NCBI GenBank assembly: GCA_026645635.1
Contig: JAPKMV010000057.1
Coordinates: forward strand, 1-11,127
Source: Caldilineaceae bacterium
Lineage (GTDB): Bacteria; Chloroflexota; Anaerolineae; Caldilineales; Caldilineaceae
Reading direction: 5' to 3'
Length of the DNA: 11,127 nt
Both the position numbers and the translations under genes were made by a program. This document shows, one piece after another, positions 1 to 8,216 of this stretch (position 1 is the stretch's first letter; each line of letters begins with the position of its first letter). The notes beneath the pieces are model-generated. The model had not been told where the DNA came from. It saw only the letters and a list, made by a program, of their open reading frames with translations, and did not search any database.

Positions 1-1
1 G

Positions 2-1036
2 AACCGCGCCGAACGGCTGAGCCGCCAGCATGTGATGGTGATCGACAACGACATCCTCAACACGGGCGAAGTGCGTTTCATCCGCCCGATCACGCAGACG
101 CTCTCAGGCGACGAGATCATCTTCCAGAATAAGCTGCCCTTCCCCATCACGCTGATCATCAACGACAGCGGGTGCAATTTTGCCAACCTGACGCTGCCCT
201 CCGCCGCGCTCAACACACAAGCACTGATCTGCAGCACGGCCAGCGGAGATCGGACGGTGACGATCCGCGCCGATGGCCTGGACAATGTGCAGGCGCAGAT
301 CACCGTGCGCGCGCTGGGCTACACGCCGGCGGGCCAGGCGCTGTACGTCAACGATTACAGTGACCTCACCGCACGCAGGTCGATCTTCGACAACAACGTC
401 GGCGCGGGGGCGAACTGCGCCGGCTCCGCCAACGGCAACCTCTGGACGATCCGCTCCGGCAACCACAACCTGGTGAGCGACAACTCCTGCGGCTTTGCCG
501 AGGCGGCAGATCTGCGCCCGGCGCCGGGGCAGACGCTGCCCGCGCGGCTGGGGCCGCTGCAAGACAACAACCTGATCGACTTTCAGGCGCGCACCATCTC
601 TGGCTTTGCCCACACCCACGCGCTGATGCCGGACAGCCGCGCCATCGACCAGATCGCGCCGGATGTCTGCCAGGCGGCGGTCGAGCACGGGATCAGCCTG
701 ACCAGCGGCAGCCGCGACCGCACGATCCAGGTCGGCGACACGGTGCAGTGGACGCACAATGTGGCCGGCGCGGTGGTGCTCAATGACGGCTACGCCAACG
801 CCCGCCAGGTGGTCTTGATGGGTTCGAGCAGCCCCTTCCGCTCGGCGCCGGTGCAGTTCGTCACGCCGGGCGTCTACCATTACCGCCTCTACACCGCCAG
901 CAATCGGCAGGGCGTCGTCACCGGTGTCATCACCGTCACCAGCCGCGAGCGCGCCACCGATCAGCGCGGCATGGCGCTGCCACAGCGCGGCGGGCAAGGC
1001 CGCTTCTTCTGCGACATCGGCGCGTATGAATTCCAG
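2..1036 (+). other. Domain: beta-helix C-terminal (choice-of-anchor Q-like) end, interrupted by a cupredoxin-like segment
   Basis: The visible N-terminal part reads like the last coils of a right-handed beta-helix surface protein: N-rich strands, SCGF (152), LGPLQDNN, THALMPDSRAID, then a Cys, ATDQRG (310) and CDIGAYEF ending at residue 334. In the family pattern as I know it, the Cys is followed almost directly by TDQRG. Here about 90 residues separate them (nt 689-946). That stretch contains TIQVGDTVQWTH and VTPGVYHYRLY...GVITV, a plastocyanin-like strand pattern. The usual copper ligands (His after the Trp strand, then Cys-His-Met near the end) are absent, so a metal site is unlikely. Confidence 0.6.
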
Positions 1037-4000
1037 ACCTGGACTGTGGGTGAACCGCTGCCGCGGCCGCCCAGCGCCGTGGGCACCCAGGCGACGCAGT
1101 GGTCGATCGGCGGGAGCAAGGTCGATACGGAGGATCCGCCCTACCATGCCTGGAGCGCGGCTACTTCGGAAGATCTGCCGCTGCGTCCCTCACCCAACGA
1201 CGGTGATGTGGACCTGGAGCCGGATGAAGTGGTGGCGGTGAGTTGGAAGACCAGCCTCGACCCGACCTCGCAGGCAAGTATCACGCTCAACGGCATCGTC
1301 GTGTGGCCCGACGACCCGCAACTGCATGTCTCCGCAGCGCCGGTCAACCTGGTGCACAGCGCAGTAAACGACGGCTTCCTGGTCTCCGCCGTGCGCGCCT
1401 ACGAAGGGCTGAAACCGGCAGACGACGCCGCGGGGACGATTTACGCCAACAACGTCTTCAACCGCACCGAGCTGCTGGCCGAACAGGGCGACTCCTACTC
1501 CGTGCTGCTGCTTGCCCGCGGCAACCAGGCCAACGCCACCTTAAAGGCGACGGTGGTCAAGACCATCGACTGGAACAGCAACGGTGTACGCGACGTGCGC
1601 GCGGACGCCACCGTCTGCACCATCGGCACGATTCTGACCTACAGCTTTGTCGATGCGACGGGCGCCGCGGTCACGCACGCCGACCCGGAAGGGCGCCCCG
1701 GCTTCATCCTGACCGGAACGGCGTTCGACGGTGTGATGACCGCGGCGGAATTGCCCGTGCGGCAGAACACCGTGGATGGACAGATACCGCCGGTGCATGT
1801 GCGCGAGGCGCGCGAAGGCGCGATCATCCCGATCCTCAACAGCGCGCCGACCTTCGCCGACAGCAACACGCTGAACGGCGGCCACGACCTGCGCGTGGCC
1901 TGGTATCGCCCGGATGGCCGCAACGTCTCCTGGCCGCTCAAGGCCGTCGGCTATCGCTGTCTCTGGCCGGCCAACCCGCCGCAGATCGTCATCGCCAGCG
2001 AATTGGGTTCGGAGATCGGTGCGCAGCCGGCGCTGAACAGCGATCTCTACCTCAACCCCACCGTCTATCATCAGCCCGATGCGACGCTGCCCGGCTACAA
2101 CCCGAACGATGAACATGCGCTGCTGGCATCGTCCAACCTGGGCAACAGCGCGCCGGCGCTCTATGCGCTGCGCACCGACCTGGCCACGCAGCCCTACGCA
2201 CTGCTCAAATATCGCGACCCGCGCGAGAACAATGCGCCCAAGATCGCGGTCTACCAGGTGCGCCTGACGCGGGCGGCGCAGGCGATCACCAACACCGGCA
2301 TCCTGCCCGGCACGGTGACGCTGCTGCCGGCGAGCGGCGGGACATCGATCCTGCCGGGCAATCCGGGCGGCTCCGCGGCGGTGACACTGCGCGTGGGCAG
2401 CGGCGATCTGCCTGCGGGCGGGCAGGTGCGCGTGCCGGTGGAGATTCTCGGCGCGCCGAATGTCCACGCAGCCACGGTGCGCGTGCGCTACGACGCCAAC
2501 CAGTTGCAGCCGACGGCTTGCACCATCGACCGCAAAGAATTTGTCGAAGCGCCCTTCGGGCTTGAAGTGCAAACCGACAGCCCCGTGCGCCCCCTGCGGG
2601 TGATCCACATGCAGGCGATCCTGGCTGCGGGCAGCGATGTGCAGTATCACTGGGACTTCGGCGACGGCACCACGCGCATCGCCGGGCCAAACGTGAGCCA
2701 CGTCTACGGCGCGGCCGGCAACTACACCGTGAGCGTCACCGCCACCACCGGCGGCTTTGCGGATGTCACGGCCACGGCGCCGGTGGTGGTGGCGGACAAC
2801 GCCATCCCAGGGCGGCTGGCCCCGCCGGCGACGACCGGCTGTCGCGTCGAGACCACCGCCGCCGGCTCGGCCCTGGTGCTCGACCTGCGCGCGCGCAACA
2901 AGCACGGCGCCAGCGGCAGCCTGCTGCTGGGGGAACTCACCTTCCGCGCCGCGGGCGACCCGCCGTCGGTGGCGACGCCAACCCAACTCAACCTGACGGT
3001 GCAGAGCCTCACCGGCCCGGACTATCAGTCGCTGCGCTACGATATCGTTGCGGGCAATCCCGTGTTTGCGCCGGTCCCTGTGCGCAATCTGCTGGACGTG
3101 GCGCCTTGCGCGCAGACGAAGGCCGCCGACCTGACGGCGCGGCCCTTCTGGAAGGACTTCAAGGGGGCGCTCTGGGCGCGCGCCGCGGGTGCGATGCAAG
3201 TGCTCTACTACTACCCGGTGCAGCCTGGCTTCCATTTCAGCGATGCGCAGGCGACGGCGGTGGGGTTGGGCGGGCTGACGCCGGCGCAGCGCGTCGGGCA
3301 GTGCGTGCCCTGGCTCCATGCCGAAAACCCGGCGACCACCATCGCCGATGGCAGCGTGCGCGTCTACCCGGTGGACTATCAGGTCACCTGGCCGCCGCTG
3401 CCCGCCCTGCTCACCGTCGGCGAGACGGTCTACGAGCGCTCGAAGAACGGAATCTCCGGCGTGGCAACCCAGTTGGCCGTGACCAAGATCTATGACGACG
3501 AGGCGCCGGGCGTCTGGAACGATGCGCAGCAGAAGATCGGCGTGTCGGGCGTCGAGGCGGTGCGTTCGCTGGCCGAGCTGATCGACCCGTTGAGCGAAGT
3601 GCGCGTGCCGCTGTCGATCGTCTTCGACGGCAATCCCAGCCTGCCGATCACGATCAAAAGCGAGCGTCTGCTCTTCGGCGGCGGGCGCTCTGTCCTCGGC
3701 ACGACCGACTATGAGGTCACGCTGCCCTTTGCCCTGCGCAGCCGCATCATCTTCGACGACCTGCGCGGGGAACTGGTCTTCCGCGGCTACTACGACGGCG
3801 CATCGCCCGCGTTCATCAAGGGCGACCCGCTGCTGCTGCTCAACGTGATGTCCGCGGCCGACCGCACGCGGCTGCGCCTGCTCTGCGAAACCGAGCAGGG
3901 AGACCTGCGCCCGACCAGCCAACCGGCGCGCGGCCAGTGCTCGACCTATCTGACCGCCATCGACGCGCTCTATCACAAGACGCGCAACCCGCGGCAGCTT

Positions 4001-7000
4001 GACCTCTGCCGTCTCGCCAACGGCGCGCTCTACACGGGCGATCCGCTGCCGGCGACGAACCACGGCGGGCTGAACGGCGCCGTCGGCCAGAGCGCGTGCC
4101 CGGCCAATACCCACCGCGACGGTGTGCCGGACCGCGCCTTCCTCATCGACGTGCAGGACGCCAACAACGACGGCATTCCTGAACCCTTTGAGGGGTTGGG
4201 CAAGGGCAAGGCGCTGACCGCGGGCAACGCCGACGGCACCGGTTTCATCACCCTCGCCTACAACAACGACGCCAGCCTGGGCGGCCTGCCTGTGTCACTG
4301 CAGGTGATCCAGGTTGGCTGCACGCTGGATGCGCTGGGCGAGGACAGCACCTATCGCGGCAACCTGCTGGTGCTCGAATCGGACAATCTCTTCGACGAGA
4401 AGCTGACGCTGCGCCATACCGGCGACTTCGGCGGGCGACCGGAAAACTTCGACTTCGAGTGGTTCATCGCCGAGGTGGACGAGACCGCGGTGTCGCCCAG
4501 CGTGTTGCCGCCGGCCTATCCGTGGCGCCCGTGGACCAAGATCGAGCCGGGCGCCACCCGCGTCGAGGGCGAGATCACCATCGAAGGCGCCAACCCGACG
4601 ACGCTCTCGGACAACTGGTTTATCATGCGCTACAAGGGCTACAGCGCCTGCGGCAACCAATATCGCTACAGCGCCTTTGCCGGCGACCCGTCGGCCAAGC
4701 CGTCGGAACTGCGCGCGCAGTTTGCGCCGGGCTGGATCAAGCGCGTGACCAGCGGCCTCAACCCCTTCGATGCGCGGGTGGACGACTTCGTCAGCGCGCC
4801 GGTGAACACCACGGTGGACATGGTGCGTCAGGCCGGCAAGCGCTACGAAGGCCCCGTCGCCATGAGCAACGACCCGGCGGTGCTCAACAGCATCGGGCTG
4901 ATTGAGGGCTACCAGACGGTGCTCGAACGCGGGCGCAGCCTGTCGATCGACGCCAACATCAACCATCAGGGCGCCAACGCCGCGCTGCTCAACGTGACGA
5001 GCCGCATCGCCAACCTCTACATGCTGCTGGCCAACGATGCCTATGCCGACGCGCTCGACCCGACGGTTGCGCTGGGCACCAACAGCGTGGTGGGCTTCCG
5101 CGCACCGGCGCTGTTCGCCTTTATGAACCAGTTCCGCCCGGACAGTTTCGGGCTGATCGACGAAGAACTGGCGCTGCTGCGCGGGCGTGACGAGACGCTG
5201 GGCGGTGTGGCTGCCGCGCCGACCTACAACCGCCTGACCTGGAACTTCACCAACGGCGAGGGCGAGGTGGCCTATGTCCAGAACTACAACGTCAAGGATT
5301 ACAACCAGGATGGCTTTGTCAACGAGGCCGACGCTGCCCTGATTTTCCCCCAGGGTCACGGCGACGCCTGGGGCCATTTCCTCACCGCGCTCAAGAGCTA
5401 CTACCGGCTGATTCGCCACCCCTCCTACACGTGGATCCCGCGCGCCGAGCCGATCGGGGTGGCTGGTGCACCGGTGGTGGTGGACTACTACGACGAGCAG
5501 CGCTTTGCTGCGGCGGCCGCGGCCAAGGCGCGCATGGGCGCCGAAATCGTCGACCTGACCTACCGCAAACACTATGCCGCCGCGACACAGCAGCCCCTGG
5601 TCGATCCGTATGTCGATCCGTCGGATGGGACGCGACGGGCGTGGGGCGTGGTCGATTGGGCGCAGCGCGCCGGGCAGGGCGCCTATCTGGACTGGCTGGT
5701 GGCCAATGCCATGGTTCCCGCCGAGGATGACCGCTACACTGACGTGCGCCGCATCGACCGCTCCACCGTGCTGGCGCTGCGCGACATCACCGACCAATAC
5801 GCGGCGATTCAGAAGGAACTGGACGATGCCACCAGCGGCGCCAACCCGCTCGGTCTGCTGGGCAACGCCATGCTCTTCGACCTGGACCCGGCGCTAAGCA
5901 GCGGCGGCGTGACGCACTTCGAGCAGATCTTGACCCGCGCCGTGGCCCAGTTGAACAATGCGCAGATCCTCTTTGACTACGCGAATGAGATCAAGATCGC
6001 GCAGCGGGAGAGCCAGAACGAGCAGTGGGACTTCACCCAGAGCATCATCGACCAGGATCGGGCGATGATCTCCGAGTTGATCGAACTCTTCGGCTATCCC
6101 TACGATGCAGACATCGGCGTAAACGGCACCTATCCCGCCGGTTACGTCGGGCCGGACATCTACAACTATGATCTCTGGGACCGCATCGAACTGACCGACC
6201 ATCAGAAGCGGTGCAGCACGGCGGCGGCCAACAACTCGACGCTCTGCCCGCCGGAAACGAAGACGGTGCTGGTGGAATACACGGCGCTGCCTTGCGTCGG
6301 CCTTTTCGTCACCGGCGTCGATATCAAGAACCCCTGTCCGGGTGCAGGGGTGACACTTTCCAAGACGCTGGAACTGCAATACGTCGTCGGCATTGGGCTG
6401 GACGCCGGGCGCGGCCGCTTCAAGCCGTCGGCGTGGCCGGAATCCAGCGCGCGCAGGGCGCCGGGTGACATCCAGAACGCACTCCAGGCGCTCAACCAGG
6501 CGCGCATCGAGTATGAACTGGCGATTCTGGAATACAAGGGCGGCATTGCACAGTTGGAGGAATTCCAGAATGCGTTCAACGCGCGGGTGGAGTATGTGAA
6601 CTCGAAGCGTGCGCTGCTCGTCGGCGAGAAGGCCACCGCCATTTCCCTGGGCGCGGCCATTGCCGTGGCGAAGATCGTCGCCCGCACGATGGAGGTCTTT
6701 GGCACCACCGTCACCGACTTTGCCGACGACGCCAGCGACTGCGTGCCTGACGTGCTGGGCTTCTCCAACAGCATCGGCGCGCCGCCCAAATGTGCACTCA
6801 GAATTGCCGGCTCGACCCTGGGCACCACCGCCAAAGGTGTCAAGTTCGCCGCCGAAACGACGATCGACGTGCTCGAATATGCCAACGAGACCGTGCAGAA
6901 CTCGCTGGACATCGCCAACTTCGACAAGGACGCCGACTATGAGCTGAAGCAACTGGCCATCGAGATCAACGGCCTGCTGCGCCAGGAGCAGCAACTGCGG

Positions 7001-8203
7001 CTGGCGCTCTATCTGGCCAAGGACAAGGTCAACAGCGCGCAGGGTGACTACGACCAGGTGCTGCAGCGCGGCTTCCGCACCTTGCAGGAGTTGATCCGCC
7101 TGCGCCAGCGTTGGGCCGGTCAGATCACCGAGCAGCGCTATGGCGACATGGCCTATCGCATCTTCCAGAACGACACCTTGCAAAAGTATCGGCGCCAGTT
7201 CGACCTGACACAGCAATATGTCTTCCTGGCTGCGGCGGCTTATGACTATGAAACCAATCTGGCGATGGGCGACCCGGCGACGGGCAACCACTTCCTGCGC
7301 CAAATTGTGGGCGTGCGCTCCATCGGTGAACTGCGGCAGCGGCTGGACTTCACCGTGGTGCCCGTGGCAGGCACCGGTCTGGCTGACCCGCTGGCGCGCA
7401 TGATGGACAACTTCGCCGTGCTCAAGGGGCAGTTGGGCATCAACAACCCGCAATACGAGACCAACGGCTTCTCGCTGCGCCATGAACTCTTCCGTCTGAG
7501 CGACGCGTCGGATGCGGCCTGGCGGCAGACGCTGCTGCGCTACTACACGCCCAACATCTACGCCCACGACGACGTGGCGCGGCTGGCCAAGCGCCCGTTG
7601 GGCGAAACAGGCGCCCAGCCGGGGTTGGTCATTCCCTTCAATACCAACATCATCGAAGGGCTGAACTTCTTCGGCAACCCGCTCGGCCCCATGGACAGCG
7701 CCTACGACGCCAGCCAGTTCTCCACCAAGATCGCCGGTGTGGGCATCTGGTTCGAAAACTACGATATCAGCCGCCTGGCGCAAACGCCGCGCGTCTACCT
7801 GTTGCCCGCGGGCAAGGATGTGATCCGCCCGCGCAACACGAATGGCCGTCTGCGCTACTGGGAGGTGGCCGAGCAACTGCTGCCGCTGCCGCACCCCATC
7901 GGGCCGGCGGATGTGAACAGCGCGCAGTGGATCCCGCGCATCGACGGCCTGGCCGGGCAGATGTACGCCACCCGGTCGCACGCCCGCTTCCGCGCCTATC
8001 CCTACACGGACGATTTCGATCCCAGCGAGATGGTCAAGGATACGCGGCTGATCGGGCGCTCGGTCTGGAACACGGAGTGGCTGCTGGTCATTCCGGGCAG
8101 TGCGCTCCTGGCCGACCCGGGTGTTGGCCTCGACCGTTTCATGGAAGATGTGACGGACATCTACGTCAACTTCGACACCTATTCGTATGCGGGGACGCGT
8201 TAG
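2..8203 (+). CDS. Giant secreted multidomain protein, 5' partial (beta-helix end, cupredoxin-like, cohesin/PKD, uncharacterised C-terminal half)
   Basis: The frame is open from base 2 to the TAG at 8201-8203. GTG at 32 and ATG at 35 are therefore probably internal codons, and the true start and signal peptide lie upstream. Residues are numbered from the GTG at 32 (2723 to the stop). Order: beta-helix terminus (to about 334, SCGF at 152-155, DQRG at 310, DIGAYEF at 328) with a cupredoxin-like segment at about 220-305; an uncharacterised block with a Ca-loop-like DWNSNGVRD (513) and YNPNDEHALL (689); a cohesin-like domain (784-1018) holding a PKD domain (about 843-922, WDFGDGT at 874); a second uncharacterised block with EF-hand-like loops at 1376 and 1756; a helix-rich region at 2146-2411; and a beta-rich end. 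No catalytic motif, LPXTG or C-terminal membrane helix is seen. The protein is probably extracellular and structural or adhesive. Function is unknown. Confidence is high for the gene and moderate for the domains. Confidence 0.95.
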   Translation, partial: NRAERLSRQHVMVIDNDILNTGEVRFIRPITQTLSGDEIIFQNKLPFPITLIINDSGCNFANLTLPSAALNTQALICSTASGDRTVTIRADGLDNVQAQITVRALGYTPAGQALYVNDYSDLTARRSIFDNNVGAGANCAGSANGNLWTIRSGNHNLVSDNSCGFAEAADLRPAPGQTLPARLGPLQDNNLIDFQARTISGFAHTHALMPDSRAIDQIAPDVCQAAVEHGISLTSGSRDRTIQVGDTVQWTHNVAGAVVLNDGYANARQVVLMGSSSPFRSAPVQFVTPGVYHYRLYTASNRQGVVTGVITVTSRERATDQRGMALPQRGGQGRFFCDIGAYEFQTWTVGEPLPRPPSAVGTQATQWSIGGSKVDTEDPPYHAWSAATSEDLPLRPSPNDGDVDLEPDEVVAVSWKTSLDPTSQASITLNGIVVWPDDPQLHVSAAPVNLVHSAVNDGFLVSAVRAYEGLKPADDAAGTIYANNVFNRTELLAEQGDSYSVLLLARGNQANATLKATVVKTIDWNSNGVRDVRADATVCTIGTILTYSFVDATGAAVTHADPEGRPGFILTGTAFDGVMTAAELPVRQNTVDGQIPPVHVREAREGAIIPILNSAPTFADSNTLNGGHDLRVAWYRPDGRNVSWPLKAVGYRCLWPANPPQIVIASELGSEIGAQPALNSDLYLNPTVYHQPDATLPGYNPNDEHALLASSNLGNSAPALYALRTDLATQPYALLKYRDPRENNAPKIAVYQVRLTRAAQAITNTGILPGTVTLLPASGGTSILPGNPGGSAAVTLRVGSGDLPAGGQVRVPVEILGAPNVHAATVRVRYDANQLQPTACTIDRKEFVEAPFGLEVQTDSPVRPLRVIHMQAILAAGSDVQYHWDFGDGTTRIAGPNVSHVYGAAGNYTVSVTATTGGFADVTATAPVVVADNAIPGRLAPPATTGCRVETTAAGSALVLDLRARNKHGASGSLLLGELTFRAAGDPPSVATPTQLNLTVQSLTGPDYQSLRYDIVAGNPVFAPVPVRNLLDVAPCAQTKAADLTARPFWKDFKGALWARAAGAMQVLYYYPVQPGFHFSDAQATAVGLGGLTPAQRVGQCVPWLHAENPATTIADGSVRVYPVDYQVTWPPLPALLTVGETVYERSKNGISGVATQLAVTKIYDDEAPGVWNDAQQKIGVSGVEAVRSLAELIDPLSEVRVPLSIVFDGNPSLPITIKSERLLFGGGRSVLGTTDYEVTLPFALRSRIIFDDLRGELVFRGYYDGASPAFIKGDPLLLLNVMSAADRTRLRLLCETEQGDLRPTSQPARGQCSTYLTAIDALYHKTRNPRQLDLCRLANGALYTGDPLPATNHGGLNGAVGQSACPANTHRDGVPDRAFLIDVQDANNDGIPEPFEGLGKGKALTAGNADGTGFITLAYNNDASLGGLPVSLQVIQVGCTLDALGEDSTYRGNLLVLESDNLFDEKLTLRHTGDFGGRPENFDFEWFIAEVDETAVSPSVLPPAYPWRPWTKIEPGATRVEGEITIEGANPTTLSDNWFIMRYKGYSACGNQYRYSAFAGDPSAKPSELRAQFAPGWIKRVTSGLNPFDARVDDFVSAPVNTTVDMVRQAGKRYEGPVAMSNDPAVLNSIGLIEGYQTVLERGRSLSIDANINHQGANAALLNVTSRIANLYMLLANDAYADALDPTVALGTNSVVGFRAPALFAFMNQFRPDSFGLIDEELALLRGRDETLGGVAAAPTYNRLTWNFTNGEGEVAYVQNYNVKDYNQDGFVNEADAALIFPQGHGDAWGHFLTALKSYYRLIRHPSYTWIPRAEPIGVAGAPVVVDYYDEQRFAAAAAAKARMGAEIVDLTYRKHYAAATQQPLVDPYVDPSDGTRRAWGVVDWAQRAGQGAYLDWLVANAMVPAEDDRYTDVRRIDRSTVLALRDITDQYAAIQKELDDATSGANPLGLLGNAMLFDLDPALSSGGVTHFEQILTRAVAQLNNAQILFDYANEIKIAQRESQNEQWDFTQSIIDQDRAMISELIELFGYPYDADIGVNGTYPAGYVGPDIYNYDLWDRIELTDHQKRCSTAAANNSTLCPPETKTVLVEYTALPCVGLFVTGVDIKNPCPGAGVTLSKTLELQYVVGIGLDAGRGRFKPSAWPESSARRAPGDIQNALQALNQARIEYELAILEYKGGIAQLEEFQNAFNARVEYVNSKRALLVGEKATAISLGAAIAVAKIVARTMEVFGTTVTDFADDASDCVPDVLGFSNSIGAPPKCALRIAGSTLGTTAKGVKFAAETTIDVLEYANETVQNSLDIANFDKDADYELKQLAIEINGLLRQEQQLRLALYLAKDKVNSAQGDYDQVLQRGFRTLQELIRLRQRWAGQITEQRYGDMAYRIFQNDTLQKYRRQFDLTQQYVFLAAAAYDYETNLAMGDPATGNHFLRQIVGVRSIGELRQRLDFTVVPVAGTGLADPLARMMDNFAVLKGQLGINNPQYETNGFSLRHELFRLSDASDAAWRQTLLRYYTPNIYAHDDVARLAKRPLGETGAQPGLVIPFNTNIIEGLNFFGNPLGPMDSAYDASQFSTKIAGVGIWFENYDISRLAQTPRVYLLPAGKDVIRPRNTNGRLRYWEVAEQLLPLPHPIGPADVNSAQWIPRIDGLAGQMYATRSHARFRAYPYTDDFDPSEMVKDTRLIGRSVWNTEWLLVIPGSALLADPGVGLDRFMEDVTDIYVNFDTYSYAGTR
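2381..3085 (+). other. Domain: cohesin-like domain split by a PKD domain
   Basis: Residues 784-1018 begin with a typical cohesin first half: VTLRVG, GGQVRVPVEI, AATVRVRYDANQLQPTAC. They resume after the PKD domain with a typical second half: GCRVET, ALVLDLRARN, GSLLLGELTFRAAG. Cys830 and Cys937 match the Cys pair seen in the other cohesins of this window (C335/C348 in the second protein, C93/C106 and C233/C245 in the third). The intervening segment contains WDFGDGT (874-880), HVYGAAGNYTVSVTAT and a closing TATAPVVVAD, which are the PKD hallmarks. Confidence 0.75.
2558..2797 (+). other. Domain: PKD (beta-sandwich) nested in the cohesin
   Basis: Residues about 843-922 of the giant protein form one complete PKD unit: a DSP-type entry, VQYHWDFGDGT, a turn, VSHVYGAAGNYTVSVTAT and a last strand TATAPVVVAD. 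PKD domains are common extracellular spacer or protein-interaction folds. Only one copy is seen in the window. Confidence 0.85.
4157..4192 (+). other. EF-hand-like calcium loop in the giant protein
   Basis: Residues 1376-1387 read DANNDGIPEPFE, with acidic or Asn side chains at loop positions 1, 3 and 5, Gly at 6 and Glu at 12. This is the spacing of a calcium-binding EF-hand or thrombospondin-3-like loop. It is a single loop with no obvious partner next to it. Calcium binding is inferred. Confidence 0.5.
5297..5380 (+). other. Dockerin-like EF loop followed by GHGDAWGHF segment
   Basis: Residues 1756-1767 are DYNQDGFVNEAD, a canonical 12-residue loop with ligands at 1, 3, 5 and 12. It is followed by AALIFPQGHGDAWGHFLT and a Tyr-rich helix-like stretch. 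Only one loop is present, so this is not a complete two-repeat dockerin. The His/Asp/Trp cluster after it looks conserved in style, but I cannot assign a role. Confidence 0.5.
6467..7264 (+). other. Helix-rich, partly coiled-coil region with a hydrophobic centre
   Basis: Residues about 2146-2411 switch from beta-rich to long charged helical sequence (ALNQARIEYELAILEYKG, ELKQLAIEINGLLRQEQQLR). A hydrophobic, Ala/Ile-rich stretch (TAISLGAAIAVAKIVA, about 2202-2217) follows the first helix. A Cys-containing link (C-V-P-D, then P-K-C) follows, and then the second long helical part ending YVFLAAAAYDYETNLA. The hydrophobic stretch contains a Lys and is short for a standard transmembrane helix. Coiled-coil nature is judged by eye only. 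Confidence 0.5.
7736..8200 (+). other. Uncharacterised C-terminal module of the giant protein
   Basis: Residues about 2569-2723 form a beta-rich ending with GVGIWFENYDIS, TPRVYLLPAGKDV, RLIGRSVWNTEWLLVIPG and a final VNFDTYSYAGTR. From memory the pattern resembles the last domain of other very large secreted bacterial proteins, but I cannot name a family. There is no anchor motif or membrane helix after it. Confidence 0.4.
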
Positions 8204-8206
8204 GAG
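8202..8206 (+). promoter_or_regulatory. Ribosome binding site for the dockerin/cohesin gene
   Basis: AGGAG begins inside the TAG stop codon of the upstream gene and ends 10 bases before the ATG at 8217. It decides for ATG 8217 over the upstream in-frame ATG at 8187 and the internal GTG at 8316, neither of which has a comparable site. It also implies that the two genes are co-transcribed and possibly translationally coupled. Confidence 0.75.
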
Positions 8207-8216
8207 CGAACAGCCG

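Noticed and set aside
32..37. Start codon of the giant gene at GTG 32 or ATG 35
   Set aside because: The frame is open to base 2, no Shine-Dalgarno precedes these codons, no signal peptide follows, and the sequence is already in the middle of a beta-helix domain.
1541..4114. 857-codon open frame on the minus strand
   Set aside because: It is antisense to the giant gene. The product is Arg/Ala/His-rich with no domain pattern, as expected from GC-rich codons read backwards, whereas the plus-strand frame gives clear cohesin and PKD motifs.
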